Shown: positions 1-11,028 of the stretch, piece after piece
Layout of the letters: every line of letters starts with the position of its first letter
Position numbering within the stretch: position 1 is the first letter of the stretch
Assembly (NCBI GenBank): GCA_016720835.1
Contig: JADKJW010000017.1
Location: forward strand, 12,987-76,986
DNA from: Ignavibacteria bacterium
Lineage (GTDB): Bacteria > Bacteroidota > Ignavibacteria > SZUA-365
DNA length: 64,000 bases
Reading direction: 5' to 3'
The notes under the pieces: generated by a model
Told to the model about the DNA's origin: nothing
What the model saw: only the letters and a program-made list of their open reading frames with translations
The model's database searches: none
Program-made: the position numbers and the translations under genes

Positions 1-1
1 G

Positions 2-3000
2 GCGTTCGACAATCTCGGTAACAGCCGTACAGTGACGATCGGCATCAACTCCACCGCGACGGATGGCATCGACGGTCCGCTTGGTGAATTCATCCTGCCT
101 CCGAGCATCCCCGGGAACTTCGATTTCCGGATCATCGACTCGGATATTCGTCCTGTGCCCCTGCTTGGCAACGGGGTGTGGACCGATTTGCGAGGGATAT
201 TCACCGGGCCACCCATCGTGCAGCAATTTGAAATCCAGGCTCGCAGAGCGATAGGTGCTGCATCGACATTCCTCAGCTGGCCTCTGCCGCTCGCGGTCGG
301 CGTCACCTCCGCGCGCCTGACCTCGTATCCGAACAGCGCAATCCTCGATGTCGACATGGCGGGACAATCGCAGGTCCTGCTCCCCGTGGGCACAAACAGA
401 TATGTCCTGACCGTCACCTACGGCGGACCGGCCTTGCAGCGGTACACGCTCAACACGCAGGTCGATCCTCCCGGGACAGGCCAGGTCATGGTCCTTCCGA
501 TGCAGCCCGACTACGCGTCCGGATCCACCGTCCTGCTGCTCGGTCTCGATCTTTCTCCGCCCGACACGTGCTACACCTTCTCCCGCTGGTCAGGCGACGC
601 GTCGGGGAACAATCCCGTCTACATGCTGACGATGGACGGCCCGAAAAACGTCACCGCGCATTTTGTGAAACGGCAATTCCCCCTGACGGTGTCGTCGCTC
701 ACTACATTCACCGTGGTCTCGTCGCCGCCGCCTTCGCAGCTCCTGCGGATCGGCAACAGCGGCCTCGCGTGCGTCCAATGGACCGCGAGCGCGAGCGATC
801 CGTGGATCGGCATCTCGAAGACCAGCGGCACCGGCGACGATTCGATCCGCGTCAGCATCATCTCCTCCAGCATTCCGTGCGCCGGCACGCACATCGGCAG
901 GATCACGATCACGTCCGACGCGTCCATCCCGCAGACGATCGATATTCCGGTCATCGTCGTTGTGGGAAGAGGCGATCTCTCCGCCACGGTGTTCGGAAAC
1001 CCGCTGATCCTGAGCTGCGAAAGCAAGGCCGGCGACCTGATCTTCGTGACGGTGCACAACGCCGGGCTTGCTCCTCTCACCTTCCCCTCGTCGCCGCCGG
1101 GTTCCCGGGGATTCATTCTGAAGAATCCCGGAATCTTCCCGCTGACGGTGCAACCGGACGATTCCGCGCGCCTGTACTACGAGTTCCATCCGGAGCCGTC
1201 GCAGCGCGGCGTCATCACGGACAACGTGATCCTCAGCGCGAGCCAGTGCGGCAAGCAGGTGCTCTTCAAACTGACCGGCACGCGCGTCGCGCCAACAGTC
1301 ACCGCGGATGTGAACGAACTCGATTTCGGCAGAATCAACGATTGCACGATCGATCCGTTGCCGTCGCGTTCGGTGATTCTGACGAATGCGCACACGCAGC
1401 CCGCGCAGCTCCGGTACACGTTGCCGTCCGGCTTCACCTTCACCTCGCAGCCCTCGGCCATCCCGGCGGGAGGCAGCGCGACCATCACCCTGCAGCCGTT
1501 GCGCGCCGGTGTGGCGACGATCGACGACATGCTGTCCATCGAAGCGGATTTCGGCGTCTGCCAGGAAGTTTTTGCCGTGCGCCTGTCCGGGAAGCGGCAG
1601 AAGGCATCGTTCCTTGTCGATGCGGTGGCGACTCCCGGAACGCTCCCGCCGCAATTGTTCGACACCACGTGCGTGGGCAGTTACTCGCAACCCAAGGCCG
1701 TGCGAATCAGCAACAACGGCACCGCGGAGCTGGTCATCACTCTGGCCATCGCGCCGCCGTTTGAAATCGACGCCTTCAGTTCGCCCTTCACGCTCCCGGC
1801 CGGCGAGTCGCGGATCGTCAACATCCGGTTCCGTCCGACCGCGGCGGGAAGCTTCAACCAGACTCTGTCGATCAGCGCCGACCAGTGCGCGTTGTCATCC
1901 GTCGTCGCGCTGCGCGGATCGACCTTCAGCCAGCAGGTTCTCAGCGCCGCCATCGCCCCGGCGAATGTGGCGCTCGCAAATTGCGAACCCGAAGCGCGCA
2001 TCAGAATCACCGTGACCAACACCGGAACGCAACCCGTGCTGTTCACCGCATTGCCTGCGCTTCCCAACGGCTTCGAATGGGACAGCACGACGACGCTTCC
2101 CGTCTCGATCGCCGCGAACCCGGCTGCGCCGTTCGTCGGCACCATCGTCTTCCGGCCGCCGCTCGGGCAGAGCGGGTCGTTCACGGGCAGTGTGGAGTGG
2201 TTCGGCCAGCCCTGCGGAACAAGCGTGTACTTCACGCTCACGGGGCTTCGCGTCCTCCCGCAGATCGCCATCACGCCGCGCGAACTCGACTTTGGAGAGA
2301 TCGTCGATTGCGGCGTCGGCGGCGCATTGGCTCCGCAGGCGGTGACCGTGACAAACACGAGCGCGTTGCCGGTGACGGTCACCGCAACCGCCCCCGTCGC
2401 GTTCTATACGTTGATGAGCGGCGCGCTGCCCTTCCCGTCGCAGGGCATGACCATTTCCGCGAACAGTTCGCTCGATATCACCGTGTTCCCGAAATACGGC
2501 AGCGGCGGCGCGTTCCACGACAGCCTGCGACTCGGCATCTTCGCAGGCACCGGTGGCAGCTGCAGCGAGAGCATGGCCATCCCCCTGACCGGATCGCGGT
2601 TCAAGCCGGGCTTCGCCCTGCGCGAGCCGACGGTCGACGCGTTCGACGGCGTGTGCGTCGGGACGAAGACGGTGCAATCGTGGCTGATCGAGAACACCGG
2701 TGACCGGACGCTCACGTTCACCGCCACCAGTTTCCCGCTTTCATCGGCCTTCGCGCTTCTCTCGACGCCCTTCCGGACAACGGTGGCGCCGGGTCAGTCA
2801 AAAGAGCTTCCGGTGCGATTCTCCCCGACTGCCATCGGCGCGCAACAGGCGATTCTGACGCTGACGAGCGACGCCTGTCCCGATGGACTGACCTTTACGT
2901 TCCGCGGCAAGGCCGTGCAACCGTCGTTTGCCGTCACGGCCGTCACTCCCCGACGGACCGCTCACGATGCTCACGTGTCAGCAGGGTCTTTCGCGGCAGA

Positions 3001-4640
3001 TCAAGGCCACGGTGCGCAACACCGGAACGGACCCTGTGACCATCTCCGATGGTTCGCTTCCGCCGGAAGGTTTCCGGTACGATCCCGCCGGCCAGTTCCC
3101 CTTCACGCTCAGGACCGGCGAAACAAAGGAGGTGACACTCCGTTTCATCGGCACCGATCCCGGCAGCTACGGCGGCATCGTCCGTCTCTTCTCGAGCGCC
3201 TGCAACAGCGAGGCGTCCTTCGTTCTCGATGTCACTGTCGTGAACACCGGTTTCGCCGTCACGCCCGAGGCGCTGCCGCTGGGGGACATCACGATCTGTC
3301 CGAACGGCCTGGTCCGCGAAGGTGACTTCGAGAAACTGACCGCGGAAGTGGAAGTGCGCAATACCGGAACGGTCCCGATGCTCGTCGATGCGGTGCTGAA
3401 ATCCGGCGCCGACGCGCTGCGCATCCTGTCTCCCTTCGTGCCGCAGTTCGTCGTGCTCCCCGGCGCGGTGCAGATCGTGCGGGTGGGTATCTCGGATCCC
3501 ATCGACAGCCTGGCGACCGCGCTCAACGGGACACTCGAGTTCGTGATCCGTCCCGCGGATTCGCTTTCCGGATGCCTGCCTGCATTGGTCCGCGTTCCGG
3601 TCACGGCGCGCATTCAGCGTGTCGGTTTCGCCTTCATCGGCGACAGCGTGACGGCAACCACCGCCTGCGGCATACAGCCGGTGACGCTGATCGCGCGACT
3701 GCTCAACACCGGCACCGCGCCCACGCGCTTCCAGTTTTCCATTTCGGGATCGACGGCGTTCGTCATTCTCGACAGCATTCCCGAGCCGTTGCTGGAACCG
3801 GGCACGGGCAGGAGCATCCTGATCCAGTACACTCCCGATTCCCTGCAGCCGGCGTCGGCGGTGCTGATCGTGCGCGATCGCTTCTGCGAAACCGAAGCGT
3901 CGATCCCCCTTTCCGTGAGCGCGAAGCAGGTGAGCATCGGGCTCTCCTGCTCCAAGGAAGGCACCGCATCGCCGTCGCTCAGCGGCAGGCCGGGCGACAA
4001 GGTCCTGCTTCCGCTGTTTCTCGGTGACGACGTCTCGTGCGGCGATGAAGATCTCGCTCTGACGTTCGAGGTCCAGTTTGACCCCTTCTCCTTCGCGCCG
4101 CAGAAGGTCTTCTCCACCACGGGGACGGCGACGCTGGTTCGCAGCGCGCTGGACCGCGTTCGCGTGACGATCGCCGGGTCGAAGTTCCGCAAGGGTGAAC
4201 TCGCCTCCCTCGAACTGGAGATTCTCGTCGGCAAGACGAAGACGCCGAAGTACACGCTCGAGAATGCCGCGATCTCGCCCGCCATCGGTCTCGTCAGCCT
4301 CGCGGGAAGCTGCTCGGGCACCGTCACCATCAGCCAGAGAAACGGAATCGCCACGCTGAGAGATCTGGGTATTGAAGCGTTGTACCCCCCGCGGCCGAAC
4401 ATGATCACGGCGAGCGGCCAGGAGACCGCCATCGACTTCGAAGTGACGCGCGACACGCATGTGGAACTGACGGTGTACGACCGGCTGGGCAATGCGGTGG
4501 AGAGGGTCTTTTCGGGCATGAAGGAGAAGGGCACGCACACCGTCGTGTACCGCCCCGATCGCCTGCCCGCGGGCATGTATCTGTTGACGCTCGCGACCGG
4601 ATCCGAAGTCCTGACACAGAAACTGATCGTCGCCAGATAA
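2..4640 (+). CDS. Giant T9SS-sorted surface protein with choice-of-anchor D/ASH-like repeats (5' partial, one frameshift)
   Basis: The frame is already open at the left edge, so the true start lies outside the window. About 1545 residues are visible. Early on there is a divergent InlB-type repeat (key residues RWSGDAS and VTAHF, near residues 190-225), then a BACON-like Ig domain (about 225-325). A long series of roughly 110-residue Ig-like modules follows, each opening with LDFG or similar, a Cys, and a V.(L/V)TN strand, as in choice-of-anchor D/ASH repeats. A cohesin-like beta domain precedes the C-terminal T9SS type A sorting domain (VELTVYDRLGN, then LPAGMYLLTL, ending KLIVAR). Translation switches frame at the C4 run 2948-2951: removing one C joins ...VTAVTP to DGPLTMLTCQQG. 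The gene is followed 13 bases later by an outer membrane protein gene, probably in the same operon. The likely role is a cell-surface or secreted structural/adhesive protein; the ligand is unknown. Confidence 0.85.
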
Positions 4641-4653
4641 GGAGACCGGAACC

Positions 4654-5406
4654 ATGACACAGTACGCACGTCTTTTCACGCTCGCCCTCCTGCTCGTCGC
4701 CACGGCGGCGCAGGCCCAACGGATCAGCGACCGCACCTGGCACGGATGGCGCGGCGGTTTCGAAGCCGGCCTGACCGAAACATTTTACGGCGGAGATGTT
4801 CCCATATCTCCGTCGGTGGACAATCCGAAATTCGTCACCGGCAGCGATGCCAATTTCCACCTTTTCGGATTCCTCGAGAAGGGCGTCTCGCGCTCCTTCG
4901 TCCTCGGCCTGCGCATGGGCTGGGATCCGATGAGCGCGGTCATGGAAGGCACATACGCCGATCCGGGGCGCATCGCCGATCCGCAGGGCAATGTCTACAC
5001 CGTGCTGCGCGCGCACAAGATGGAGTACATCCTGCGCTACATCACTCTCGGCGGATACGGAAAACTCTACCCGATGGGCGGACCGGGTCTCTTTCTCGGC
5101 GCGGGGGTCAACGTCTCCGTTCTCACCCAGAAGCGCTACATCGACAACGCGACCATCATCGAACCCCAGTTCGCCGCGGGACGCGAGAGCCCGCCGCTGA
5201 CCGGACCGCTCGAGGATACGAATCCGTTGCGCGCCTCTCTCGATGTGCTCATCGGGTACGAGCAGTTCTATTCCTTCGCATTCATCGCGCCGCAGATCCG
5301 GTACAATCTGGGCTTCGGCCACCCCGTGAGCGCATCCTACGGCGATTCCTGGACCATCAGCAATCTTACCATCGGCGTCGCCTTCGCGTTTCCGCTGTCG
5401 TACTGA
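4654..5406 (+). CDS. Outer membrane beta-barrel protein (PorT-like fold family)
   Basis: 250 residues with a clear Sec signal peptide (LFTLALLLVATAAQAQ, cleavage after AQA near residue 20). The mature part has alternating hydrophobic/polar strands and many Gly and aromatic residues, ending GVAFAFPLSY, as expected for a small 8-10 stranded outer membrane barrel. A GGAGACC ribosome site sits just before the ATG. The gene starts 13 bases after the T9SS protein stop and is closed by a strong terminator, so the two probably form the end of one transcript. No specific substrate can be read from the sequence. Confidence 0.75.
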   Translation: MTQYARLFTLALLLVATAAQAQRISDRTWHGWRGGFEAGLTETFYGGDVPISPSVDNPKFVTGSDANFHLFGFLEKGVSRSFVLGLRMGWDPMSAVMEGTYADPGRIADPQGNVYTVLRAHKMEYILRYITLGGYGKLYPMGGPGLFLGAGVNVSVLTQKRYIDNATIIEPQFAAGRESPPLTGPLEDTNPLRASLDVLIGYEQFYSFAFIAPQIRYNLGFGHPVSASYGDSWTISNLTIGVAFAFPLSY

Positions 5407-5445
5407 CGAGCACGCGCGCAGCAGGGCTGCCGCACCGCTGCATGC

Positions 5446-5484
5446 ACAGAGGCTGATCCTTCCCGGGTCAGCCTCTGTCCTTTT
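5446..5484 (+). terminator. Rho-independent terminator
   Basis: Perfect 11-bp stem ACAGAGGCTGA/TCAGCCTCTGT around an 11-base loop, followed by CCTTTT. It lies between the convergent outer membrane protein gene and the M23 peptidase gene. Confidence 0.85.
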
Positions 5485-5534
5485 CCCCCGCAGCTCGATG
5501 CGGAACGAGATGACAGCCGCGGCGTTCGCAGAGG

Positions 5535-7560
5535 TTACCGGATCCGAAACTCCTTTGTCGTCGCATTCCCGAGCATGTCCTCCGCGCGAACGCTCAGCAC
5601 GGATGCACGCAGAGTCTTCCATACGTCCGGCGGCACGAAGTAGCTTTTCTGCCCTTCGCTGAACTCGACGGGCACGATGGCGTCTCCCGCCTTCACCACG
5701 ATGGACAGCGGCGCGACTCCCGAGAGCGAATCGACGATGCGGAAGCGGAAGCCGCCTTTGCCGGATCCTCCGTCGATCACGGGACCGCTCCTGTCCTCGC
5801 GCAGCACGTATTCGCCGAGGAGACGGCCGAAAGCCCCCTCCACCATTCCCTGCGCAGACGGCGAGGCGACACGGTTGTACCGCAGGAACACGAACGGATG
5901 GAAGGCCTTGATGAAGGAAGCGCGTGTGTTCTCCGAGGGAACCGTGAAGGATACGACCGGTTTTCCAGCAAGCGGGACATCATCGGGCCAGGCATGCCAC
6001 ACGGTGCGGCCGTCCCGCGACTGTGACGTGACCCAGCAGAGCATCGATCGATACACGTCGCCCGGCGCAAATCGCATGGAGAATTCACCGTTCCCGGAAC
6101 GCAGTGTCCCCCCCTTCCCGGCGGAAATCAGAAAAGCGTCGAAGGTGTCCCTCCACTGTTCACTTTTGCCGGCGGTCTCGGACGTGATGATTGTCTGCGC
6201 CGTACCGGCGAACCCTTCCCACGCGCGCAGCACCGCGCGGTAGCGGCCGGGCGTTTCCTCGACGACCGTGGCGCTGCGTGTCGTCCCGCCCTGCGTCACT
6301 TCGACGGCGGGAGGTTTCGAGAGCGCTCGCGCGCGGATGGTGTACACGATCTCATCGAAACGGAATTCCCGTGTTGCGGACAACGCGCCGGGGACAGCGT
6401 CCTTTGCTCCCCGCGCGTTCTTCCCGCGCTTCGGAAGCGCAGGCAGGACGACTTCGGGAGCGGCATGCGGTCCGCAGTTCACCTCGAACGAGATCGTCGA
6501 GCTGTTCCCGGAGACGTCCGCAGCGAGAATGGTGACGCGGTGCTTCCCATCATCGGCGGTGTGCGCGCGATAGACGCTCAGCGCGTTTTCCCTCCTCGCG
6601 AAACAGCTTGCGGAATTCGCCCTGCTGCGCCTTCATCATCGCATGATCGCGGTCGATGCGGATATGCCAGCCGAAACGATCCTGGATACGGTCGAAGCGC
6701 GACTCGAAATACGGCTTGCCGTCCACGCGCATGTCGAGGAGATACGGCGTCGGGTAATCCACGGCGTCGTTGGCCCGGTCGTGCGCGCGGAGCAGCACCC
6801 CGACGCGCCCTCGCAGCACCGGGACGCCCGCGAGACGGTATGATTTCGGACCCGTGCCTCCGATGGAAACGATCAGCGGTTCGGTCCTGCCGTTGACGGT
6901 CGAGCGCGCGTCCATCGGCATGAAGCAGAGCTGCCGGGGTTCGGGAGCGATGCTGTCGAGGGGACGCAGGTGCCTCGCGAGCCCGGGATTCACGGGGTTG
7001 TCGTCCTTGTCGCGCACCTCGAAGTGAAGATGCGGCGGACCGGCTCCCGTATCGCCGGTGTACGCCACCACCTCGCCCTTTTTTACCGGCACCTCGTCCG
7101 GCGCGAATTCGGCCAGGCCGTAGCTGTGCCCGGATGCGGTGAGTTTCGCGAGATAGGCCGCGCGGATTTTCGCGGGAAAGCCCTTCAGATGCGCATAACT
7201 GGTGGAGTAGCCGTCGGGCTGCTTGATCGTGAGTATCCAGCCGTAGCCGAACGGCTCGAAGGAAACGGAATGCAGCCAGCCTCCGCGCGAGGCGAACACC
7301 TTGAAGCCGGTCTGCATGCCCGTGCTGACGTCGATGCCCGCATGAAAATGGTTGGCGCGGAACTCGCAGAAGCAGGACGTGCGCTTCGTGCTCGCGTCCG
7401 TGGGCCATTGATAATCGTTCCAGTCGGTCTCGCTCAGGATGGCGCGCACGGGATCGCCGCCGCTGTCCTTCCCGGCCGACGCCTCGGGGCGTTGATGAAA
7501 AAGAAACAGCGCGGCGGGCGCGCCCGCGCAGAGCAGCAGAAGGAGAAGTCCGGTTTTCAT
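5535..7560 (-). CDS. Secreted M23 (LytM-type) peptidase with C-terminal beta domains, frameshifted
   Basis: Murein-type endopeptidase, predicted to act in the envelope. The start is the ATG at 7560, preceded by GAGGA and followed by a signal peptide (KTGLLLLLLCAGAPAALFLF). The M23 metal site is intact: HFHAGID (His and Asp ligands) and HLHFEVR (HxH), with the usual glycine-rich TGDTGAGPP before it. After the catalytic domain come Ig/FN3-like beta segments, including one rich in 'AADVSGNS' and one near the end with SVRAEDMLGNATTKEF. The frame breaks at the A4 run of the coding strand (T4 at 6586-6589): dropping one A joins FREEG to NALSVYRAHTADDG and continues to the stop at 5535, giving about 675 residues. 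It lies 19 bases downstream of the FAH-family gene, probably co-transcribed. Confidence 0.8.
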
Positions 7561-7579
7561 GTTCCTCGTCACGTGAGTG

Positions 7580-8236
7580 TCACCGCACAAGGAATTGCGC
7601 GGACACGGTGTCCATCAGATGCAATGAGAGCACGTCGCCGCGCGCGATGGGCGCCACGCCCTCGGGCGTGCCGGTGAAGATCAGGTCGCCTTCGGAAAGG
7701 GTGAATACGGTGCTCAGATACGCGATCAGCACGTCCACCGGGAAGAGCATCATGGCGGTGTCGCCCGTCTGCCGCCTCTCGCCGTTCACATCGAGCGTGA
7801 AACGCAGCGTCCGCGGATCGGGCAGCGCCTCCTTCGGGACGAACGCGGAAAGGCATGCCGACGTGTCGAACCCTTTCGCGATCGTCCACGGCAGGCCCTT
7901 CGCCTTGAGCGCGTCCTGCGTGTCGCGCGCGGTCAGATCGAGACCGATGCCGTAGCCCCGCACGCAGCCGGGCGCATCCTCGCGAGGGATGTCTTTCCCG
8001 CCCCGGCCGAGCAGGACGACGAGCTCCGCTTCATGATGGATCGTGTTTGAAAAGGACGGCAGCTCGATCGCGCGGTCCTCGCCGATGAGCGCGGAGACGG
8101 GTTTGAGAAACACCACGGGCGTTTCTTCGACCGCATTCCCGAGTTCGGCCGCATGCTTCGCGTAATTGCGGCCGATGCAGAAGATCGTGTTGACCGGCAC
8201 TGACCGGTTGTCGGGGAGAAGTCGTACGGATGCCAT
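7580..8236 (-). CDS. Fumarylacetoacetate hydrolase family protein (FAHD1/acylpyruvase-like)
   Basis: 218 residues, the usual length of the short FAHD1-type enzymes that hydrolyse acylpyruvates or decarboxylate oxaloacetate in the cytoplasm. Visible family features are IGRNYAKHAAELG near the N-terminus, the metal ligands in HHEAELVVLLG (ExE) and GLDLTARD (Asp), the KGFDTSA motif, and the C-terminal FTGTPEGVAPIARGDVL segment. The chosen ATG at 8236 has an AGGAGG site 11 bases upstream. It lies after the ahcY terminator, so it probably has its own promoter, and it reads into the M23 peptidase gene. The exact substrate cannot be told from sequence. Confidence 0.88.
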   Translation of the reverse strand: MASVRLLPDNRSVPVNTIFCIGRNYAKHAAELGNAVEETPVVFLKPVSALIGEDRAIELPSFSNTIHHEAELVVLLGRGGKDIPREDAPGCVRGYGIGLDLTARDTQDALKAKGLPWTIAKGFDTSACLSAFVPKEALPDPRTLRFTLDVNGERRQTGDTAMMLFPVDVLIAYLSTVFTLSEGDLIFTGTPEGVAPIARGDVLSLHLMDTVSAQFLVR

Positions 8237-8308
8237 CGCGCGCCATGCCTCCTGTGGAGTGAAACGGATCCGGCGCGCCGCGCGACGGGCGGCATGCCGG
8301 CCGGTACG

Positions 8309-8339
8309 AAAAAGCCCTTCCCGACTGGGAAGGGCTTTT
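8309..8339 (-). terminator. Terminator downstream of ahcY (bidirectional shape)
   Basis: AAAAGCCCTTCCC-GACT-GGGAAGGGCTTTT: a 10-bp G/C-rich stem flanked by A and T runs on both sides. It ends the metK-ahcY transcript. Confidence 0.9.
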
Positions 8340-8358
8340 CCCGTTGTCGCGACCGGGA

Positions 8359-9642
8359 TCAGGTCCCGGCGCTGAAATCTTCCATGTACAACTTCTGCTC
8401 GGCGGTGAGCTTGTCGATGGCCATGCCCATGGTCTTGAGCTTGAGACCGGCGATCTCCTGGTCCTGTTCCACGGGGATGTCGTGCACGTCCGTCGAGAGG
8501 CGCTTGCCCTTCGCGGCGAGTTCGGCGAGGCGGAGCTGCGCCATGAACTGGTTCGCGAACGACATGTCCATGACTTCCGAGGGATGACCTTCGGCGGCGG
8601 CAAGATTGACGAGGCGGCCCTGCGCGAGCAGGTAGATGCGGCGTCCGTCCTTCTTCAGATACTCCTCGTTGTTCTGACGGATCGTGCGCTTCTTCTTCGA
8701 CACCTTCTCGAGTTCGGGGATGTTGATCTCGCAGTCGTAGTGGCCGGTGTTGCAGACGATGGCGCCGTCCTTCATGCTCGCGAAGTGCTTCTCGCGGATC
8801 ACATCCTTCACGCCCGTGGCGGTGATGAAGATGTCGCCGATCTTCGCGGCCTGGTCCATCGACATGACGCGATGGCCTTCGAGCGTCGCCTTGAGGGCGG
8901 CGGTCGGCTTCACTTCGGTGACGATCACATTTGCGCCGAGGCCTGCCGCGCGCGTGGCGACGCCCTTGCCGCAGTGGCCGTAGCCCGCCACGACGATGTT
9001 CTTGCCCGCGAGCAGCACGCTGGTGGCGCGGAGGATGCCGTCGAGCGTGGACTGCCCCGTGCCGTACACGTTGTCGAAGTCCCACTTGGTCTCGGCATCG
9101 TTCACGGCGATGATCGGGTACTTGAGTTCGCCGGCGGCCGCCATCGCGCGAAGGCGGTGGACGCCGGTGGTCGTTTCTTCCGTGCCGCCGAGGATCTGCG
9201 GGATCAGGTCCTGATGCTTGCTGTGAATGGTGAAGATCAGGTCGGCGCCGTCATCGAGGGTGAGGTTGGGACGGAAATCGATGGTCCGTTCGATGGCCCA
9301 GTAGAATTCCTTCACCGACATGCCGTGCCACGCGTAGATGGACACGCCCGCAGCGGCGAGGGCCGCCGCGACTTCGTCATTCGTGGAGAGCGGGTTGCAG
9401 CCGCTCCAGCTCACATCGGCGCCGGCCGCGATGAGGGTTTCGACAAGCACGGCCGTTTCCTTGGTGACGTGCAGGCAACCCGCGATGCGTGTACCCTTGA
9501 GGGGCTTGGTCTTGCGGTATTTTTCGCGAAGCGCCATGAGCACCGGCATGCGGCTCTCGGCCCATTCGATCTTCATGCGCCCTTCGGCGGCGAGTTTGAT
9601 GTTCTTGACCTTGGAGGGAGTCTTGGCAGACGATTTCGCCAT
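8359..9642 (-). CDS. ahcY: S-adenosylhomocysteine hydrolase
   Basis: 427 residues, full length for the family. It hydrolyses S-adenosylhomocysteine to adenosine and homocysteine in the cytoplasm, closing the methylation cycle. The substrate domain shows IAGCLHVTKETAVL and SWSGCNPLSTNDE. The Rossmann NAD site is GYGHCGKGVA near residue 219, followed by the conserved VNDAETKWDFDN segment upstream and CNTGHYDCEIN downstream. The C-terminus ends KLYMEDFSAGT, a variant of the usual Lys/Tyr-rich tail. It follows metK by 42 bases and is closed by the terminator at 8309-8339, so both genes sit under the upstream promoters and possibly the SAM-I riboswitch. Confidence 0.97.
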   Translation of the reverse strand: MAKSSAKTPSKVKNIKLAAEGRMKIEWAESRMPVLMALREKYRKTKPLKGTRIAGCLHVTKETAVLVETLIAAGADVSWSGCNPLSTNDEVAAALAAAGVSIYAWHGMSVKEFYWAIERTIDFRPNLTLDDGADLIFTIHSKHQDLIPQILGGTEETTTGVHRLRAMAAAGELKYPIIAVNDAETKWDFDNVYGTGQSTLDGILRATSVLLAGKNIVVAGYGHCGKGVATRAAGLGANVIVTEVKPTAALKATLEGHRVMSMDQAAKIGDIFITATGVKDVIREKHFASMKDGAIVCNTGHYDCEINIPELEKVSKKKRTIRQNNEEYLKKDGRRIYLLAQGRLVNLAAAEGHPSEVMDMSFANQFMAQLRLAELAAKGKRLSTDVHDIPVEQDQEIAGLKLKTMGMAIDKLTAEQKLYMEDFSAGT

Positions 9643-9684
9643 CAGTGCAGTTCCTATATCGTGAAAGTGTGCGGTTCGTAAGAA

Positions 9685-10827
9685 TCAGAGTTTCTTGAAG
9701 GTGTCGACGAGGTCGAGCTGTTCCCAGCTGAATTCCTTGCCGCTGCGGCCGAAGTGTCCGTAGGCGGCGGTCTGCTTGTAGATGGGGCGGCGCAGATTGA
9801 GACGGGCGATGATGCCGTGCGGCGTCATGTCGATGTGCTTGTGGATGAAGGCCGCGATCTTCTCGTCGGGGATGCCGTCCACCGCGGTGCCGTGCGTATT
9901 GACGTAGATGGACACGGGCTTCGCGACGCCGATGGCGTAGCTGACCTGGATCGTGCATTCGCGCGCGAGGCCCGCGGCCACAACGTTCTTCGCGAGATGG
10001 CGCGCCGCGTAGGCCGCGCTGCGGTCCACCTTCGAGGGATCCTTGCCGCTGAAGGCGCCGCCGCCGTGCGGAGCCCAGCCGCCGTAGGTGTCCACGATGA
10101 TCTTTCGGCCGGTGAGGCCGGAGTCGCCGTGCGGTCCGCCGATCACGAAGCTGCCTGTGGGATTCACATGCACCTTCATTGCGCCCTGACGCATTTTCTC
10201 GGGGATGACCGGGTTGATCACGTGCTCGATGACGTCGCGCTTGATCTGGCTTTGCGAGATGTGCGGGTCGTGCTGCGTGGAGACGACCACGGTATCGACG
10301 CGCACCGGCTTGCGGCCGTCGTATTCGATGGTGACCTGCGATTTGGCGTCGGGGCGCAGGTACGGCATGAGCTTCGGGTTCTTCTTGCGGATGTCCGCGA
10401 GACGCTTGACGAGTTTGTGCGCGTACACGATCGGCATCGGCATGTACTCGGGAGTCTCCTTCGTGGCGAAGCCGAACATCATGCCCTGGTCGCCCGCGCC
10501 GCCGGTTTTCACGCCACGGAAGATGTCCATGGACTGCTGATGCACGTGCGAGGCCACGCCGCAGCTGTCGGCGTCGAAGCGGTATTCCGCCTTCGTGTAG
10601 CCGATGTCGCGGATGGTCTGCCGCGCGATTTCCGGAATGTCCACATACGCGTCCGTCGTGATCTCGCCGCCGACGAGCACGAAGCCCGTGGTGACGAAGC
10701 ATTCGCATGCCACGCGCGACTCCGGGTCCTTGGCGAGAATCGCGTCGAGCACCGCGTCGGAAATCTGGTCGCACACCTTGTCCGGATGGCCTTCCGAGAC
10801 GGATTCAGAGGTGAAAAGGTAAGCCAT
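9685..10827 (-). CDS. metK: S-adenosylmethionine synthetase
   Basis: 380 residues, full length. It makes SAM from methionine and ATP. Signature motifs are intact: SEGHPDKVCDQISDAVLDA (N-terminal ATP/metal site), GAGDQGMMFGFA near residue 112, and GGGAFSGKDPSKVDRSAAY near residue 253. An AGGA site precedes the ATG. It is the first gene of a metK-ahcY pair, so SAM is made and the by-product SAH recycled from one transcript. It has a good promoter at 10878-10907 and may also be reached by read-through from the SAM-I riboswitch promoter further upstream. Confidence 0.97.
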   Translation of the reverse strand: MAYLFTSESVSEGHPDKVCDQISDAVLDAILAKDPESRVACECFVTTGFVLVGGEITTDAYVDIPEIARQTIRDIGYTKAEYRFDADSCGVASHVHQQSMDIFRGVKTGGAGDQGMMFGFATKETPEYMPMPIVYAHKLVKRLADIRKKNPKLMPYLRPDAKSQVTIEYDGRKPVRVDTVVVSTQHDPHISQSQIKRDVIEHVINPVIPEKMRQGAMKVHVNPTGSFVIGGPHGDSGLTGRKIIVDTYGGWAPHGGGAFSGKDPSKVDRSAAYAARHLAKNVVAAGLARECTIQVSYAIGVAKPVSIYVNTHGTAVDGIPDEKIAAFIHKHIDMTPHGIIARLNLRRPIYKQTAAYGHFGRSGKEFSWEQLDLVDTFKKL

Positions 10828-10877
10828 TGATCGTCCTGTTATCTTTTGATGTTGTGTCAGTTCTGAAAAATCGTATC

Positions 10878-10907
10878 AATATACGGGAAATGGTGATGTG
10901 GGGCAAA
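10878..10907 (-). promoter_or_regulatory. Likely metK promoter
   Basis: On the minus strand TTTGCC (complement of 10902-10907), an 18-base spacer, then TATATT (complement of 10878-10883). Transcription would begin about 40 bases upstream of the metK ATG. Confidence 0.5.
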
Positions 10908-10916
10908 GAATTCAGC

Positions 10917-10942
10917 AGAATTCAGAATTCAGAATTCAGAAG
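10917..10942. repeat. Short tandem repeat AGAATTC
   Basis: About 3.5 copies of AGAATTC with 7-base period in the spacer between the small ORF and metK. The surrounding sequence down to 11028 shows no gene. Confidence 0.8.
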
Positions 10943-11028
10943 GAAGATGGCAGATGAGGGATGACGGATTGTTGCACCGTTGCACGACATCCAATTCTTG
11001 CAGGTGAGTGTTGCTGCATCGCGTCGGC

